A stretch of DNA of 19,054 bases, from contig JAEZTD010000236.1 in assembly GCA_023443705.1 (NCBI GenBank), forward strand, positions 1 through 19,054. Direction: 5' to 3'. The stretch is from Bacillota bacterium. Lineage in GTDB: Bacteria; Bacillota; Clostridia; Christensenellales; Aristaeellaceae. Position numbers and translations under genes: made by a program. Under the pieces are notes generated by a model that was not told the DNA's origin, made no database searches, and was given only the letters and a program-made list of their open reading frames with translations. This document shows, in pieces, positions 13,193 to 19,054 of this stretch (position 1 is its first letter; each line of letters opens with the position of its first letter).

Positions 13193-13303
13193 CCTGAAAC
13201 GCTGCGGCGTTTCCGGGCGGAAACCGGAGCGGGAATGCTTTCCCCGTCGGCCGGGCAAGCTCGGCCTTTGGGGGAAAGCCAAATCCGGCGTACACGCCGC
13301 CGG
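13193..13303 (+). repeat. dispersed structured repeat, copy B
   Basis: Same order as copy A at 5670-5779. A 28-base block (13193-13220) holds the hairpin GAAACGC/GCGTTTC, itself flanked by CCGGTTTCC and GGAAACCGG. A second nested hairpin follows (GCTTTCCCC with GGGGAAAGC, enclosing a GGCCG.GC pair). The block ends with the same 19 bases CCGGCGTACACGCCGCCGG (13285-13303). Relative to copy A, paired bases in the first hairpin change together (TCC/GGA to CGC/GCG). Confidence 0.7.
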
Positions 13304-13406
13304 TTTTGATGAGAGCAGGACGACGAGATAGTACGTGCCGGGCAGCGTCCATTGATGCGGCAAGCAGTCGGTGGGTGCGTGCCGGGCAGAGTTCCAGGAG
13401 AAGAAC

Positions 13407-13442
13407 CATTTCATCCACCAGCGCGCGCTGGTGGATGAAATG
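13407..13442. repeat. perfect 36-bp palindrome
   Basis: The 18 bases 13407-13424 (starting CATTTCATCC) are the exact reverse complement of 13425-13442 (ending GGATGAAATG), with no spacer. As RNA it would fold into a stem of about 16 bp with a tight loop. No T run follows on either strand, so it is not an obvious terminator. Confidence 0.85.
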
Positions 13443-13466
13443 CGTTTGAGGCATGGAGCCAACATT

Positions 13467-13604
13467 GGGATTGCGTTGGGTCGATTGCAGATTGGGCCGA
13501 TGGGTCAATGAAGGGATTACGTTGGCTCGATTGTCGGTTGGGGCAAAGGGACATTGATGGGATTGTGCTGGTTCAATTGCCCGATCATGAGCCGAGGAAG
13601 CGTC
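13467..13604. repeat. three degenerate 46-bp tandem repeats
   Basis: Units begin at 13467, 13513 and 13559, each starting GGGATT and continuing with a recognisable core: GGGATTGCGTTGGGTCGATT, GGGATTACGTTGGCTCGATT and GGGATTGTGCTGGTTCAATT. Spacing is exactly 46 bp. A still weaker copy may precede them at about 13421-13466. Divergence between units rules out a CRISPR array. Confidence 0.65.
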
Positions 13605-13672
13605 CGCTTCGCCTGAAAAATTGTCATAAACGGACAAACCGCGCCGAGATTACGAGAAAGTTTACGCGGATG

Positions 13673-13743
13673 TGTTACGATGTGCGCTGAAGTTGCGCCT
13701 GTGCGAAGGCGCGACGGCATTCCAATTAGTCGCCTTACGGGGG
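13673..13743 (+). promoter_or_regulatory. candidate promoter and leader hairpin of the ABC exporter
   Basis: An extended -10 TGTTACGAT (13673-13681) is the best promoter element here, without a clear -35. The leader then contains an imperfect stem, AAGGCG (13706-13711) with CGCCTT (13731-13736), directly before a weak GGGGG ribosome-binding site (13739-13743). The structure could modulate translation, but the evidence is limited to pairing. Confidence 0.35.
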
Positions 13744-13748
13744 TTTCG

Positions 13749-15482
13749 ATGGCTGGCAAATTTGCGCTTGCAGGGTTCCTCAAAAACTACAAAAAAGAGA
13801 GCATCATCAGCCCGCTGTTCAAGATGCTGGAAGCGTCGTTTGAGCTGGCGGTGCCGCTCATCATGGCATGGCTGATTGACGCGGGCGTTCGGGGCGGCGA
13901 CAAGGGCGTGGTCCTGACCGCCGGCGGTTGGATGCTGGCGATGGGCGTACTGGGCCTCGCCTGTTCGCTTACGGCGCAGTACTTCGCGGCGGTGGCGGCG
14001 ATGGGCTTTGGCACCGCGCTTCGCGCCGCGCTGTTTCAGCACATTGGAAAGCTCTCGGCTGCGGAGGTCGACCGGGTAGGCGCTTCCACGCTCATCACCC
14101 GGGTGACGAGCGACGTCGACCGGGCGCAGGCGGGCGTCAACCTGGTGCTCCGGCTCCTTTTGCGCTCGCCGTTCATCGCGCTGGGCGCGGTGGCGATGGC
14201 GCTGACCATAGACGTCCGCTTGACCCTCATCTTCGTCGTCTCAATGGCGGCGATATCGCTGGTGATCTACCTGATTCTGGCGCGCACGCTGCCCGGATAC
14301 CGGCGCATTCAGGCGCAGCTGGACAGGCTTTCGCTGCTTGCCCGGGAGAACCTTCGCGGCGTCCGGGTCATCCGCGCGTTTTCGCGCCAGAAGGACGAGG
14401 CCGAGCGGTTTGACGCCGAGGCGGAGAAAATGATGCGCGCCCAGATCGCGGTGGGGCGCATTTCCGCCCTCAATAATCCCTTGACGTACGCGCTGGTCAA
14501 CCTGGGCATCGCCGCGATTTTGTGGTTTGGCGGCATGCGGGTGGACGGCGGCGCCATCTCGCAGGGGCAGCTGATCGCCCTCGTCAACTACATGTCTCAG
14601 ATTTTGCTGGCGCTGATGGCGGTGGCCAACCTGATCGTGACCGTGTCCAGGGCGCTGGCCTCCGCGACCCGGATCGAGGGCCTCTTCGCCGTAGAAACCT
14701 CCATTCAGGACGGCCCCGGCGCGCGCCCCGTGCCCGGCGAGGCGCGGGTGGAGTTTGACGGGGTCGATTTTGCCTACACCCCCGGCCGGAACGCGCTGAC
14801 CGGCATCAGCTTCCGGGCGATGCCCGGCGAGACCATCGGCGTCATCGGCGGCACCGGCGCGGGCAAGTCGACGCTGGCGAACATGATCCCCCGGCTCTAC
14901 GACGCCACCGCCGGGCGCGTACTGGTGGACGGTGCGGACGTAAAGACCTACAGACTGGACGACCTTCGCCGCCGCGTCGGCCTCGCTCCGCAGCGCGCCA
15001 GCCTTTTCTCCGGCACGCTTCGGGACAACCTGAAGTGGGGCGGCGAGGACGCGACGGACGAGGCACTCTGGCGCGCGCTTCGGGTCGCCCAGGCGGAGGA
15101 CTTCGTTCGCGCGCTGCCCCAGGGGCTAAACTCCCCGGTGGAACAGGGCGGCGTGAACTTCTCCGGTGGGCAGCGGCAGCGGCTGACCATCGCGCGCGCG
15201 CTGGTTCTGGAACCGGACATTCTGATATTGGACGACAGCGCTTCGGCGCTCGATTACGCTACCGACGCGCGGCTTCGCAAAGCCCTCCGGGAGCAGACGA
15301 AGGGCATGACGGTCTTCGTCGTCACCCAGCGGGTGGCGGCGATCAAAAATGCCGACAGGATTCTGGTGCTGGCGGACGGCCTTCTGGCCGCCCAGGGCAC
15401 CCATGACGAACTCTACGGGACGAACGAGGCCTATCGCGCCATCTGCGACGCCCAAACGACGGGGGAGGTGGCGAAACGATGA
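13749..15482 (+). CDS. heterodimeric ABC exporter, subunit with degenerate ATPase residues
   Basis: A 577-residue half-transporter: six-helix exporter membrane domain (about 1-310) fused to an ATPase domain. Walker A is 'GGTGAGKST' (367-375) and the signature 'FSGGQRQR' (471-478) is canonical. The residue after Walker B is aspartate ('ILILDDSASALD', D496 instead of Glu), and the switch histidine is glutamine (Q527 in 'VVTQRV'). This pattern defines the BmrC/YheI-like partner of heterodimeric multidrug exporters, in which one ATP site hydrolyses poorly. I start at the ATG at 13749; an in-frame ATG at 13680 overlaps the predicted promoter and has no ribosome-binding site. Its TGA overlaps the next start (ATGA, 15479-15482). 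Substrate is unknown. Confidence 0.9.
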   Translation: MAGKFALAGFLKNYKKESIISPLFKMLEASFELAVPLIMAWLIDAGVRGGDKGVVLTAGGWMLAMGVLGLACSLTAQYFAAVAAMGFGTALRAALFQHIGKLSAAEVDRVGASTLITRVTSDVDRAQAGVNLVLRLLLRSPFIALGAVAMALTIDVRLTLIFVVSMAAISLVIYLILARTLPGYRRIQAQLDRLSLLARENLRGVRVIRAFSRQKDEAERFDAEAEKMMRAQIAVGRISALNNPLTYALVNLGIAAILWFGGMRVDGGAISQGQLIALVNYMSQILLALMAVANLIVTVSRALASATRIEGLFAVETSIQDGPGARPVPGEARVEFDGVDFAYTPGRNALTGISFRAMPGETIGVIGGTGAGKSTLANMIPRLYDATAGRVLVDGADVKTYRLDDLRRRVGLAPQRASLFSGTLRDNLKWGGEDATDEALWRALRVAQAEDFVRALPQGLNSPVEQGGVNFSGGQRQRLTIARALVLEPDILILDDSASALDYATDARLRKALREQTKGMTVFVVTQRVAAIKNADRILVLADGLLAAQGTHDELYGTNEAYRAICDAQTTGEVAKR

Positions 15483-17212
15483 CGGGATCCACCATTCGGC
15501 GGCTGATGAAGAGCATTCGTCCGCACTGGGCCGCGCTGACGCTTGTCTTGATTCTCTCCACGGTGAACGTTGCGCTGACGCTGTACGTGCCGGTTTTGAT
15601 CGGGCGCGGCGTGGACATGATCGCCGGGGCCGGGGCCGTCCGGTTCGACCTTTTGACGCGGGTAATCCTCGCCATCGTGCTGGCGCTGGCCGGCACCGCC
15701 GCGGCCCAGTGGGCGGCAAGCCTCGTCATCAACCGTGTCGCCTACAATGTGACGCGGGAGATCCGCGCGAAAGCTTTCGAGGCGCTGGGGCGCGTGCCGA
15801 TCAAGTACATCGACGGCCATCGCCACGGCGATATTCTGAGCCGCCTCGTCACCGACGTGGACCAGATATCGGACGGCCTTTTGCTGGGCTTTGCACAGTT
15901 CTTTGTCAGCGGTCTTTCAATTCTGGGCACCATCGGCTTCATGCTGTCCATCAACGGCTGGATCGCGCTGATCGTGATCGTGGTGACGCCCCTTTCACTG
16001 TTTGTGGCGAAGTTTCTGGCCGCTCGCACCTATGAATTTTTTAAGCGCCAGTCCCAGGTGCGGGGCGAGATGACCGGCCTCGTCAACGAACTGGTGGGCG
16101 GCCAGAAGCTGGTGGACACTTTCCGCTACCAGAAGAAGGCCTCGGAGCGCTTTGAAGACGTCAACGTGCGGCTGCAGAGCGCAGGGGTCAGCGCGCTGTT
16201 CTATTCCTCCATTACGAACCCGGCCACCCGCTTTGTCAACAGCGTCGTGTACCTTTCGGTCACCGTGTTCGGCGCGTTCGCGGCGCTGGGCGGCGCGCTC
16301 ACCATCGGGCAGCTGACCAGTTTTCTCAATTATGCTTCCCAGTACACCAAGCCCTTCAACGAGATTTCCGGAGTGATCACCGAACTGCAAAGCGCGCTGG
16401 CGTCGGCCGCCCGGGTGTTCGAGCTGATCGACGCGCCGCCGGAAACGCCGGACGCGCCGGACGCCGTGGAAATCGATCGCGCGGCGGGCAGCGTGGATTT
16501 TGAGAACCTCAGCTTTTCCTACCAGCCGGACCGGCCGCTGATCGAGGGACTGAACCTCTCCGCCAGCCCCGGCGAGCGTGTCGCCATCGTCGGCCCCACC
16601 GGCAGCGGCAAGACCACCCTCATCAACCTCCTCATGCGCTTCTACGAGCCGGACGCCGGGAGCATCCTGGTGGACGGAAAGAGCGAGACGGCCTACACCC
16701 GAGAAAGCCTCCGGCGGCAGTTCGGCATGGTGCTGCAGGAGACGTGGCTTCGGGAGGGCACGATCCGCGAAAACATCGCCTACGGCCGACCCGACGCCAC
16801 CGACGACGAGATCGCCGCCGCCGCAAGGGCCGCCCACGCGGAGGGGTTTATCCTCCGGCTGCCCGAGGGGTACGACACCGTCGTCCGCGAGGACGGCGAG
16901 GGCATCTCCCAGGGGCAGAAGCAGCTGCTCGCCATCGCCCGGGCGATGCTGATCACGCCGCCGATCATGATCCTGGACGAGGCCACCTCTTCCATCGACG
17001 CGCTGACCGAGCGGCGAGTGCAGCGCGCCTTCCAGCGCATGATGGCCGGGCGCACCAGCTTTGTGGTGGCGCACCGCCTGGAGACCATCCGGGAGGCGGA
17101 CCTGATCCTCGTGATGGACAATGGGCGCGTGGTGGAAAAGGGTACCCATGACGAGCTCATCAAAAAGAACGGCTTCTACGCCGGGCTCTATTTCAGCCAA
17201 TTCTCGGCGTGA
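15479..17212 (+). CDS. heterodimeric ABC exporter, subunit with catalytic Glu
   Basis: A 577-residue half-transporter with a six-helix exporter domain and an ATPase domain. Walker A 'GPTGSGKTT' (372-380), Walker B with catalytic E501 ('IMILDEATSSID') and switch H532 ('VVAHRL') are intact, but the signature is non-canonical, 'GISQGQKQ' (475-482). With the upstream subunit it forms a complete canonical site (this Walker A/B plus the partner's SGGQ) and a degenerate site (partner Walker A/D496/Q527 plus this SQGQ), the BmrCD/LmrCD/TmrAB architecture. The ATGA overlap implies coupled 1:1 translation. Such pumps export drugs, peptides or lipids; no substrate gene is adjacent. A strong terminator follows 20 nt later. 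Confidence 0.92.
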   Translation: MTGSTIRRLMKSIRPHWAALTLVLILSTVNVALTLYVPVLIGRGVDMIAGAGAVRFDLLTRVILAIVLALAGTAAAQWAASLVINRVAYNVTREIRAKAFEALGRVPIKYIDGHRHGDILSRLVTDVDQISDGLLLGFAQFFVSGLSILGTIGFMLSINGWIALIVIVVTPLSLFVAKFLAARTYEFFKRQSQVRGEMTGLVNELVGGQKLVDTFRYQKKASERFEDVNVRLQSAGVSALFYSSITNPATRFVNSVVYLSVTVFGAFAALGGALTIGQLTSFLNYASQYTKPFNEISGVITELQSALASAARVFELIDAPPETPDAPDAVEIDRAAGSVDFENLSFSYQPDRPLIEGLNLSASPGERVAIVGPTGSGKTTLINLLMRFYEPDAGSILVDGKSETAYTRESLRRQFGMVLQETWLREGTIRENIAYGRPDATDDEIAAAARAAHAEGFILRLPEGYDTVVREDGEGISQGQKQLLAIARAMLITPPIMILDEATSSIDALTERRVQRAFQRMMAGRTSFVVAHRLETIREADLILVMDNGRVVEKGTHDELIKKNGFYAGLYFSQFSA

Positions 17213-17232
17213 CCTGTTTTATAGTATAGAGA

Positions 17233-17296
17233 GACCGGCGCAGCCCGCCTTTGAATGTGTAACGCGTTTCAAAGCGGACGGTGCCGGTCCCTTTTC
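17233..17296 (+). terminator. terminator of the ABC exporter operon
   Basis: A long interrupted stem: GACCGGC (17233-17239) pairs with GCCGGTC (17283-17289), and the inner CCGC.TTTGAA pairs with TTCAAAGCGG around a loop of about 12 nt. CCTTTTCT follows (17290-17296). It lies 20 nt after the exporter stop codon. Confidence 0.75.
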
Positions 17297-17310
17297 TCCG
17301 CCTGTCACGG

Positions 17311-17472
17311 CTACTTCTTCCAAAATCCGCAGCAGCGAAGGAAAAAGCCGATGCCCGTGATCAGCATCGCGACCGAGCCGATCAGCCCGGCGACGCCGAC
17401 CACCGGGAGCGCTGCGGAAACAACCATGCCGACGATGCCGGCGGCAATCAACAGAATGGACATGACTTTCAT
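17311..17472 (-). CDS. small two-helix membrane protein, paralogue 1
   Basis: A 53-residue hydrophobic protein, 'MKVMSILLIAAGIVGMVV' then a Pro/Gly turn 'ALPVVGVAGLIG' and a second helix ending 'GIGFFLRCCGFWKK'. It probably forms two membrane helices or a hairpin with a short cytoplasmic Cys/Lys tail. I do not recognise a named family. The ATG at 17472 follows AAAGGAG with 9 nt spacing; an ATG at 17481 would touch that site. It is about half identical to the protein encoded at 17621-17785, also on the minus strand, so the two are tandem duplicates. No function can be assigned. Confidence 0.7.
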   Translation of the reverse strand: MKVMSILLIAAGIVGMVVSAALPVVGVAGLIGSVAMLITGIGFFLRCCGFWKK

Positions 17473-17495
17473 GGGGCGCATCTCCTTTCGTGGGG

Positions 17496-17521
17496 TATCG
17501 GCAATGAGGTCCGATATATAG
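17496..17521 (-). promoter_or_regulatory. -10-like element and inverted repeat before paralogue 1
   Basis: TATATA (17516-17521, minus-strand -10-like) is followed downstream by the inverted repeat TATCGG-N9-CCGATA (17496-17501 with 17511-17516), which would span the transcription start. No clear -35 is seen, so this is a weak call. Confidence 0.3.
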
Positions 17522-17538
17522 AATGTTCGCGGTGGGTT

Positions 17539-17596
17539 TCCCGTTCGGGGCGAACGGGATTGCGCGCGCCGCCGCGCGGGCGCGGCGGCGCGCAAG
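17539..17596 (-). terminator. paired GC hairpins between the two small membrane protein genes
   Basis: Two adjacent strong stems: TCCCGTTCG/CGAACGGGA (17539-17547 with 17551-17559, loop GGG) and a roughly 16-bp GC stem with a two-base bulge (about 17560-17577 with 17581-17596). They lie just after the stop codon of the upstream paralogue (17621-17785). They would block read-through or stabilise its 3' end. T runs are lacking, so intrinsic termination is uncertain. Confidence 0.45.
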
Positions 17597-17620
17597 GCTA
17601 TGCCTTACCGCGATGGAATG

Positions 17621-17785
17621 TCAGTTTCTGCAGCAGACGCAGCGGTATACCAGGAAGCCGATGCCCGCCAGCAGCGCGGCCACCGAGCCGATGATCCCCG
17701 GGATGCCCACAACGATGGGAAAAATCGCGGAGAGGATCATTCCGACGATGCCTACCACGATCAGGGCGATGATGATCGCTTTCAC
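17621..17785 (-). CDS. small two-helix membrane protein, paralogue 2
   Basis: A 54-residue hydrophobic protein starting at a GTG (17785) with GAGG 8 nt upstream. It reads 'VKAIIIALIVVGIVGMIL', a turn 'AIFPIVVGIPGIIG', then 'SVAALLAGIGF' and a Cys-rich end 'YRCVCCRN'. It shares GIVGM, P.V.G..G.IGSVA.L..GIGF and terminal cysteines with the protein at 17311-17472 but differs in the tail. The pair has no recognised family; membrane location and possible metal or redox role of the cysteines are only inference. An in-frame upstream extension exists but lacks a ribosome-binding site and hydrophobic character. Confidence 0.65.
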   Translation of the reverse strand: MKAIIIALIVVGIVGMILSAIFPIVVGIPGIIGSVAALLAGIGFLVYRCVCCRN

Positions 17786-18062
17786 GGATTGCACCTCACT
17801 TTTTGTTTGTGCCGACATTGCGGCCCGCGTTATACTATGCAGAGGGGTTGCGCTGGGTACCGCGGGCGGGGGCGAAGGCGCTCGTTTTTTGGCGCAGCCC
17901 GCCGCGCGGGGCGGCCACTTGGATTTGCGCCGATGGCCGGAGCGTTTCCCGCCCAAGGCTTCGCTTGCGACTGCCACCGATTGTGGGGGAGCGGAGAAGG
18001 GTTTCGCCTGTCGAAGCCGGCGGGGTTTTCATGGCGATTGCCTTGTTTCCCGCCGACGGGCG
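17786..18062. other. gene-free stretch
   Basis: Between paralogue 2 (minus) and the surface protein (plus) I see no supported gene. Short open frames here are Arg/Ala-rich, with no domains and no ribosome-binding sites. A T6 run at about 17885 is not preceded by a convincing stem. A symmetrical -10-like GTTATACTATG lies near 17830 but lacks a clear -35 on either strand. Confidence 0.5.
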
Positions 18063-18091
18063 TTGCTTTTGAACGGAAAATGTGGTAGACT
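18063..18091 (+). promoter_or_regulatory. promoter of the surface protein gene
   Basis: A -35 TTGCTT (18063-18068), a 17-bp spacer and -10 TAGACT (18086-18091) preceded by TGG. It closely resembles the TGTGGTA-type extended -10 of the two-component operon promoter. The predicted leader is about 38 nt. Confidence 0.55.
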
Positions 18092-18136
18092 GTTTTTCAA
18101 TCGGCAACATAATATTGATAGATTGGGGCAGGGAGC

Positions 18137-19054
18137 ATGGCTGGGAAAAAGCGGGTGCCCGCACGGGCCAAGGCGAAAAAGGAATTCAAGCCGCAGGGGT
18201 TTACCAAGCAGGAATGGATTACCATTGGCATCGTTGTCGCGGTGATCGCGGTACTCATCATCGGGTATTTCCTGCTGCGCGGCTTCTTTGACGGCTCTCT
18301 CAGGGTTTCGGACGGCAAGGTGCAGGCGGAGGAGAATTGGATTGTCGTCAACACCGGCACTTCCTCCAGCCCCAAGTATTATAAGCTCGGCACGGTGTCG
18401 CCGGTGGACGGCTACAAGATGGAGCGAGAAGCGCTGACGGGTGACGAAAACGTGCCCACCTTCGTCTTCAAACCGGAGGTCGAAAGCCCGGCGGAGGATG
18501 TCACCATGATGGCCGCCAAGGGCGGCGCGGAGGAGATGGCTTCGAAGGTGCTGGCCAACTACGCCAGCTACCTGCAGAACGCGGTGCCCGGCGAGGTCGC
18601 CCAGAAGACCCTCGGCGGCCGCATCGGCTGGAGCTTCTCCTGCGATTATGAAGACGTTTCCACGGTAGCCGCCGAAGCTACCCCCGCGCCGGAGGCGACT
18701 GCCGAAGCCGAGGCCACCCCGGCCCCGGAAGCCACGCCCGCCGCGGAAACCGCCACCCGCGCGGCCCGCACCGTGGGCATCTACTTTGACGCGCCGCAGG
18801 GCATGTCGATTCTGGTCAGCGCTAGCGCCAAGGCGGACGATGCCGCCGCGCTGCCCAGCCTGGACGAACTGTACGCGATGCTGGATCCCTTCATCGCGGG
18901 GATGCGCATTGAGGGCGAACCCGCCGCCACCCCGGCCGCGGATGCCGCCGCCGTCAGCGACGCCGTCGTGACCGCGGAGCCCACCGAGGAACCCACCGCG
19001 GAGCCGACCGCGGAGCCGACCGTTGCGCCGACCCCGGCCCCGACGGCCACGCCG
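18137..19054 (+). CDS. single-pass surface protein with low-complexity linkers, partial (3' end beyond right edge)
   Basis: The frame is open from the ATG at 18137 to the right edge (306 codons, no stop). Residues 1-26 are basic and cytoplasmic ('MAGKKRVPARAKAKKEFKPQ'), followed by one membrane helix (about 27-49) and an external part. An extracytoplasmic alpha/beta domain (about 55-260) is interrupted at about 178-208 by an Ala/Thr/Pro/Glu-rich linker; the flanks 'GWSFSCDYEDVS' and 'RTVGIYFDAPQGMSILVSASA' look like parts of one fold. A second low-complexity tract with EPTAEPT repeats begins near 261 and continues off the window. G+C-rich Ala/Thr/Pro coding is typical of wall-spanning linkers. 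No named family was recognised. GGGG lies about 8 nt before the ATG, with AGGGAG closer. Confidence 0.75.
   Translation, partial: MAGKKRVPARAKAKKEFKPQGFTKQEWITIGIVVAVIAVLIIGYFLLRGFFDGSLRVSDGKVQAEENWIVVNTGTSSSPKYYKLGTVSPVDGYKMEREALTGDENVPTFVFKPEVESPAEDVTMMAAKGGAEEMASKVLANYASYLQNAVPGEVAQKTLGGRIGWSFSCDYEDVSTVAAEATPAPEATAEAEATPAPEATPAAETATRAARTVGIYFDAPQGMSILVSASAKADDAAALPSLDELYAMLDPFIAGMRIEGEPAATPAADAAAVSDAVVTAEPTEEPTAEPTAEPTVAPTPAPTATP

Larger units (their letters stand above)
13304..13660. other. gene-free stretch with palindrome and tandem repeats
   Basis: No convincing gene lies between dfx and the ABC exporter (13143-13748). Apart from the structured repeats listed separately, an 11-base GTGCCGGGCAG recurs at 13335 and 13379, and a small hairpin (AAGCG/CGCTT) lies near 13598-13609. 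Open frames crossing this stretch have no recognisable domains, and the tandem repeat period of 46 is not a multiple of three, which argues against coding. Confidence 0.55.

Noticed and set aside
13467..13604. Possible CRISPR array
   Set aside because: Only three units, all diverged over their full length, with no constant-repeat/variable-spacer pattern and no cas genes nearby.
13170..13637. 155-codon minus-strand frame across the gene-free region
   Set aside because: It runs through the structured and tandem repeats, has no domain, and the 46-bp repeat breaks the reading frame periodicity.
15995..17200. 401-codon minus-strand frame
   Set aside because: Antisense shadow of the second ABC exporter subunit, with no recognisable domain or ribosome-binding site.
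17881..17890. T-rich run as a plus-strand terminator
   Set aside because: No stable stem lies directly upstream of the T run and no plus-strand gene ends nearby.
18781..19050. Minus-strand frame rich in Gly/Ala/Ser/Val repeats
   Set aside because: It is the complement of the Pro/Thr/Ala-rich linker of the plus-strand surface protein; the repeats come from that linker.

Overview
This is a GC-rich window with strong purine-rich ribosome-binding sites, ATGA-type gene overlaps and sigma-A-like promoters. The gene content is a Bce-type peptide-sensing module, FeoA/FeoA/FeoB with a Cys-rich FeoB partner, a flavodiiron-rubredoxin-NROR fusion next to desulfoferrodoxin, and a heterodimeric ABC exporter. 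Together these point to a strictly anaerobic, high-GC member of the Bacillota (class Clostridia, gut type). The exact lineage cannot be fixed from this sequence alone.

Layout. At the left edge (minus strand) is a short ASCH-like reading frame that runs off the window, preceded by a membrane-anchored polysaccharide deacetylase. A compact divergent promoter separates the deacetylase from a plus-strand module of response regulator, intramembrane-sensing histidine kinase, ABC ATPase and FtsX-type permease (1025-5591). This is the four-gene architecture of antimicrobial-peptide detoxification systems (BceRS-BceAB). The ATPase-permease pair has its own promoter region with a 21-bp-spaced direct repeat. 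A convergent intergenic region holds structured repeats and a bidirectional terminator. The ferrous-iron uptake operon (8886 down to 5854, minus strand) follows, driven by a near-consensus promoter with three related 14-bp inverted repeats downstream of it.

Next come an AlkZ-related protein on the minus strand and, divergent from it, a two-gene oxygen/superoxide defence operon. The first gene is a 932-residue protein joining a diiron/FMN oxygen reductase, three short-spaced rubredoxin modules and an NAD(P)H:rubredoxin oxidoreductase. The second is desulfoferrodoxin (superoxide reductase). Electrons could run from NAD(P)H to FAD to rubredoxin to FMN/diiron inside one polypeptide, and possibly on to the superoxide reductase.

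A gene-free stretch of about 600 bases (13143-13748) holds hairpins related to those at 5585-5779, a perfect 36-bp palindrome and three degenerate 46-bp tandem repeats. Two overlapping ABC half-transporters follow (13749-17212), forming a heterodimer with one degenerate ATP site, then a strong terminator. Two paralogous small membrane proteins lie on the minus strand (17311-17785). The window ends inside a plus-strand single-pass surface protein with Pro/Thr/Ala/Glu-rich linkers (18137 to the right edge).

The items most worth a second look are the triple-rubredoxin flavodiiron fusion, the co-varying hairpins abutting two stop codons, and the triple operator of the iron operon.
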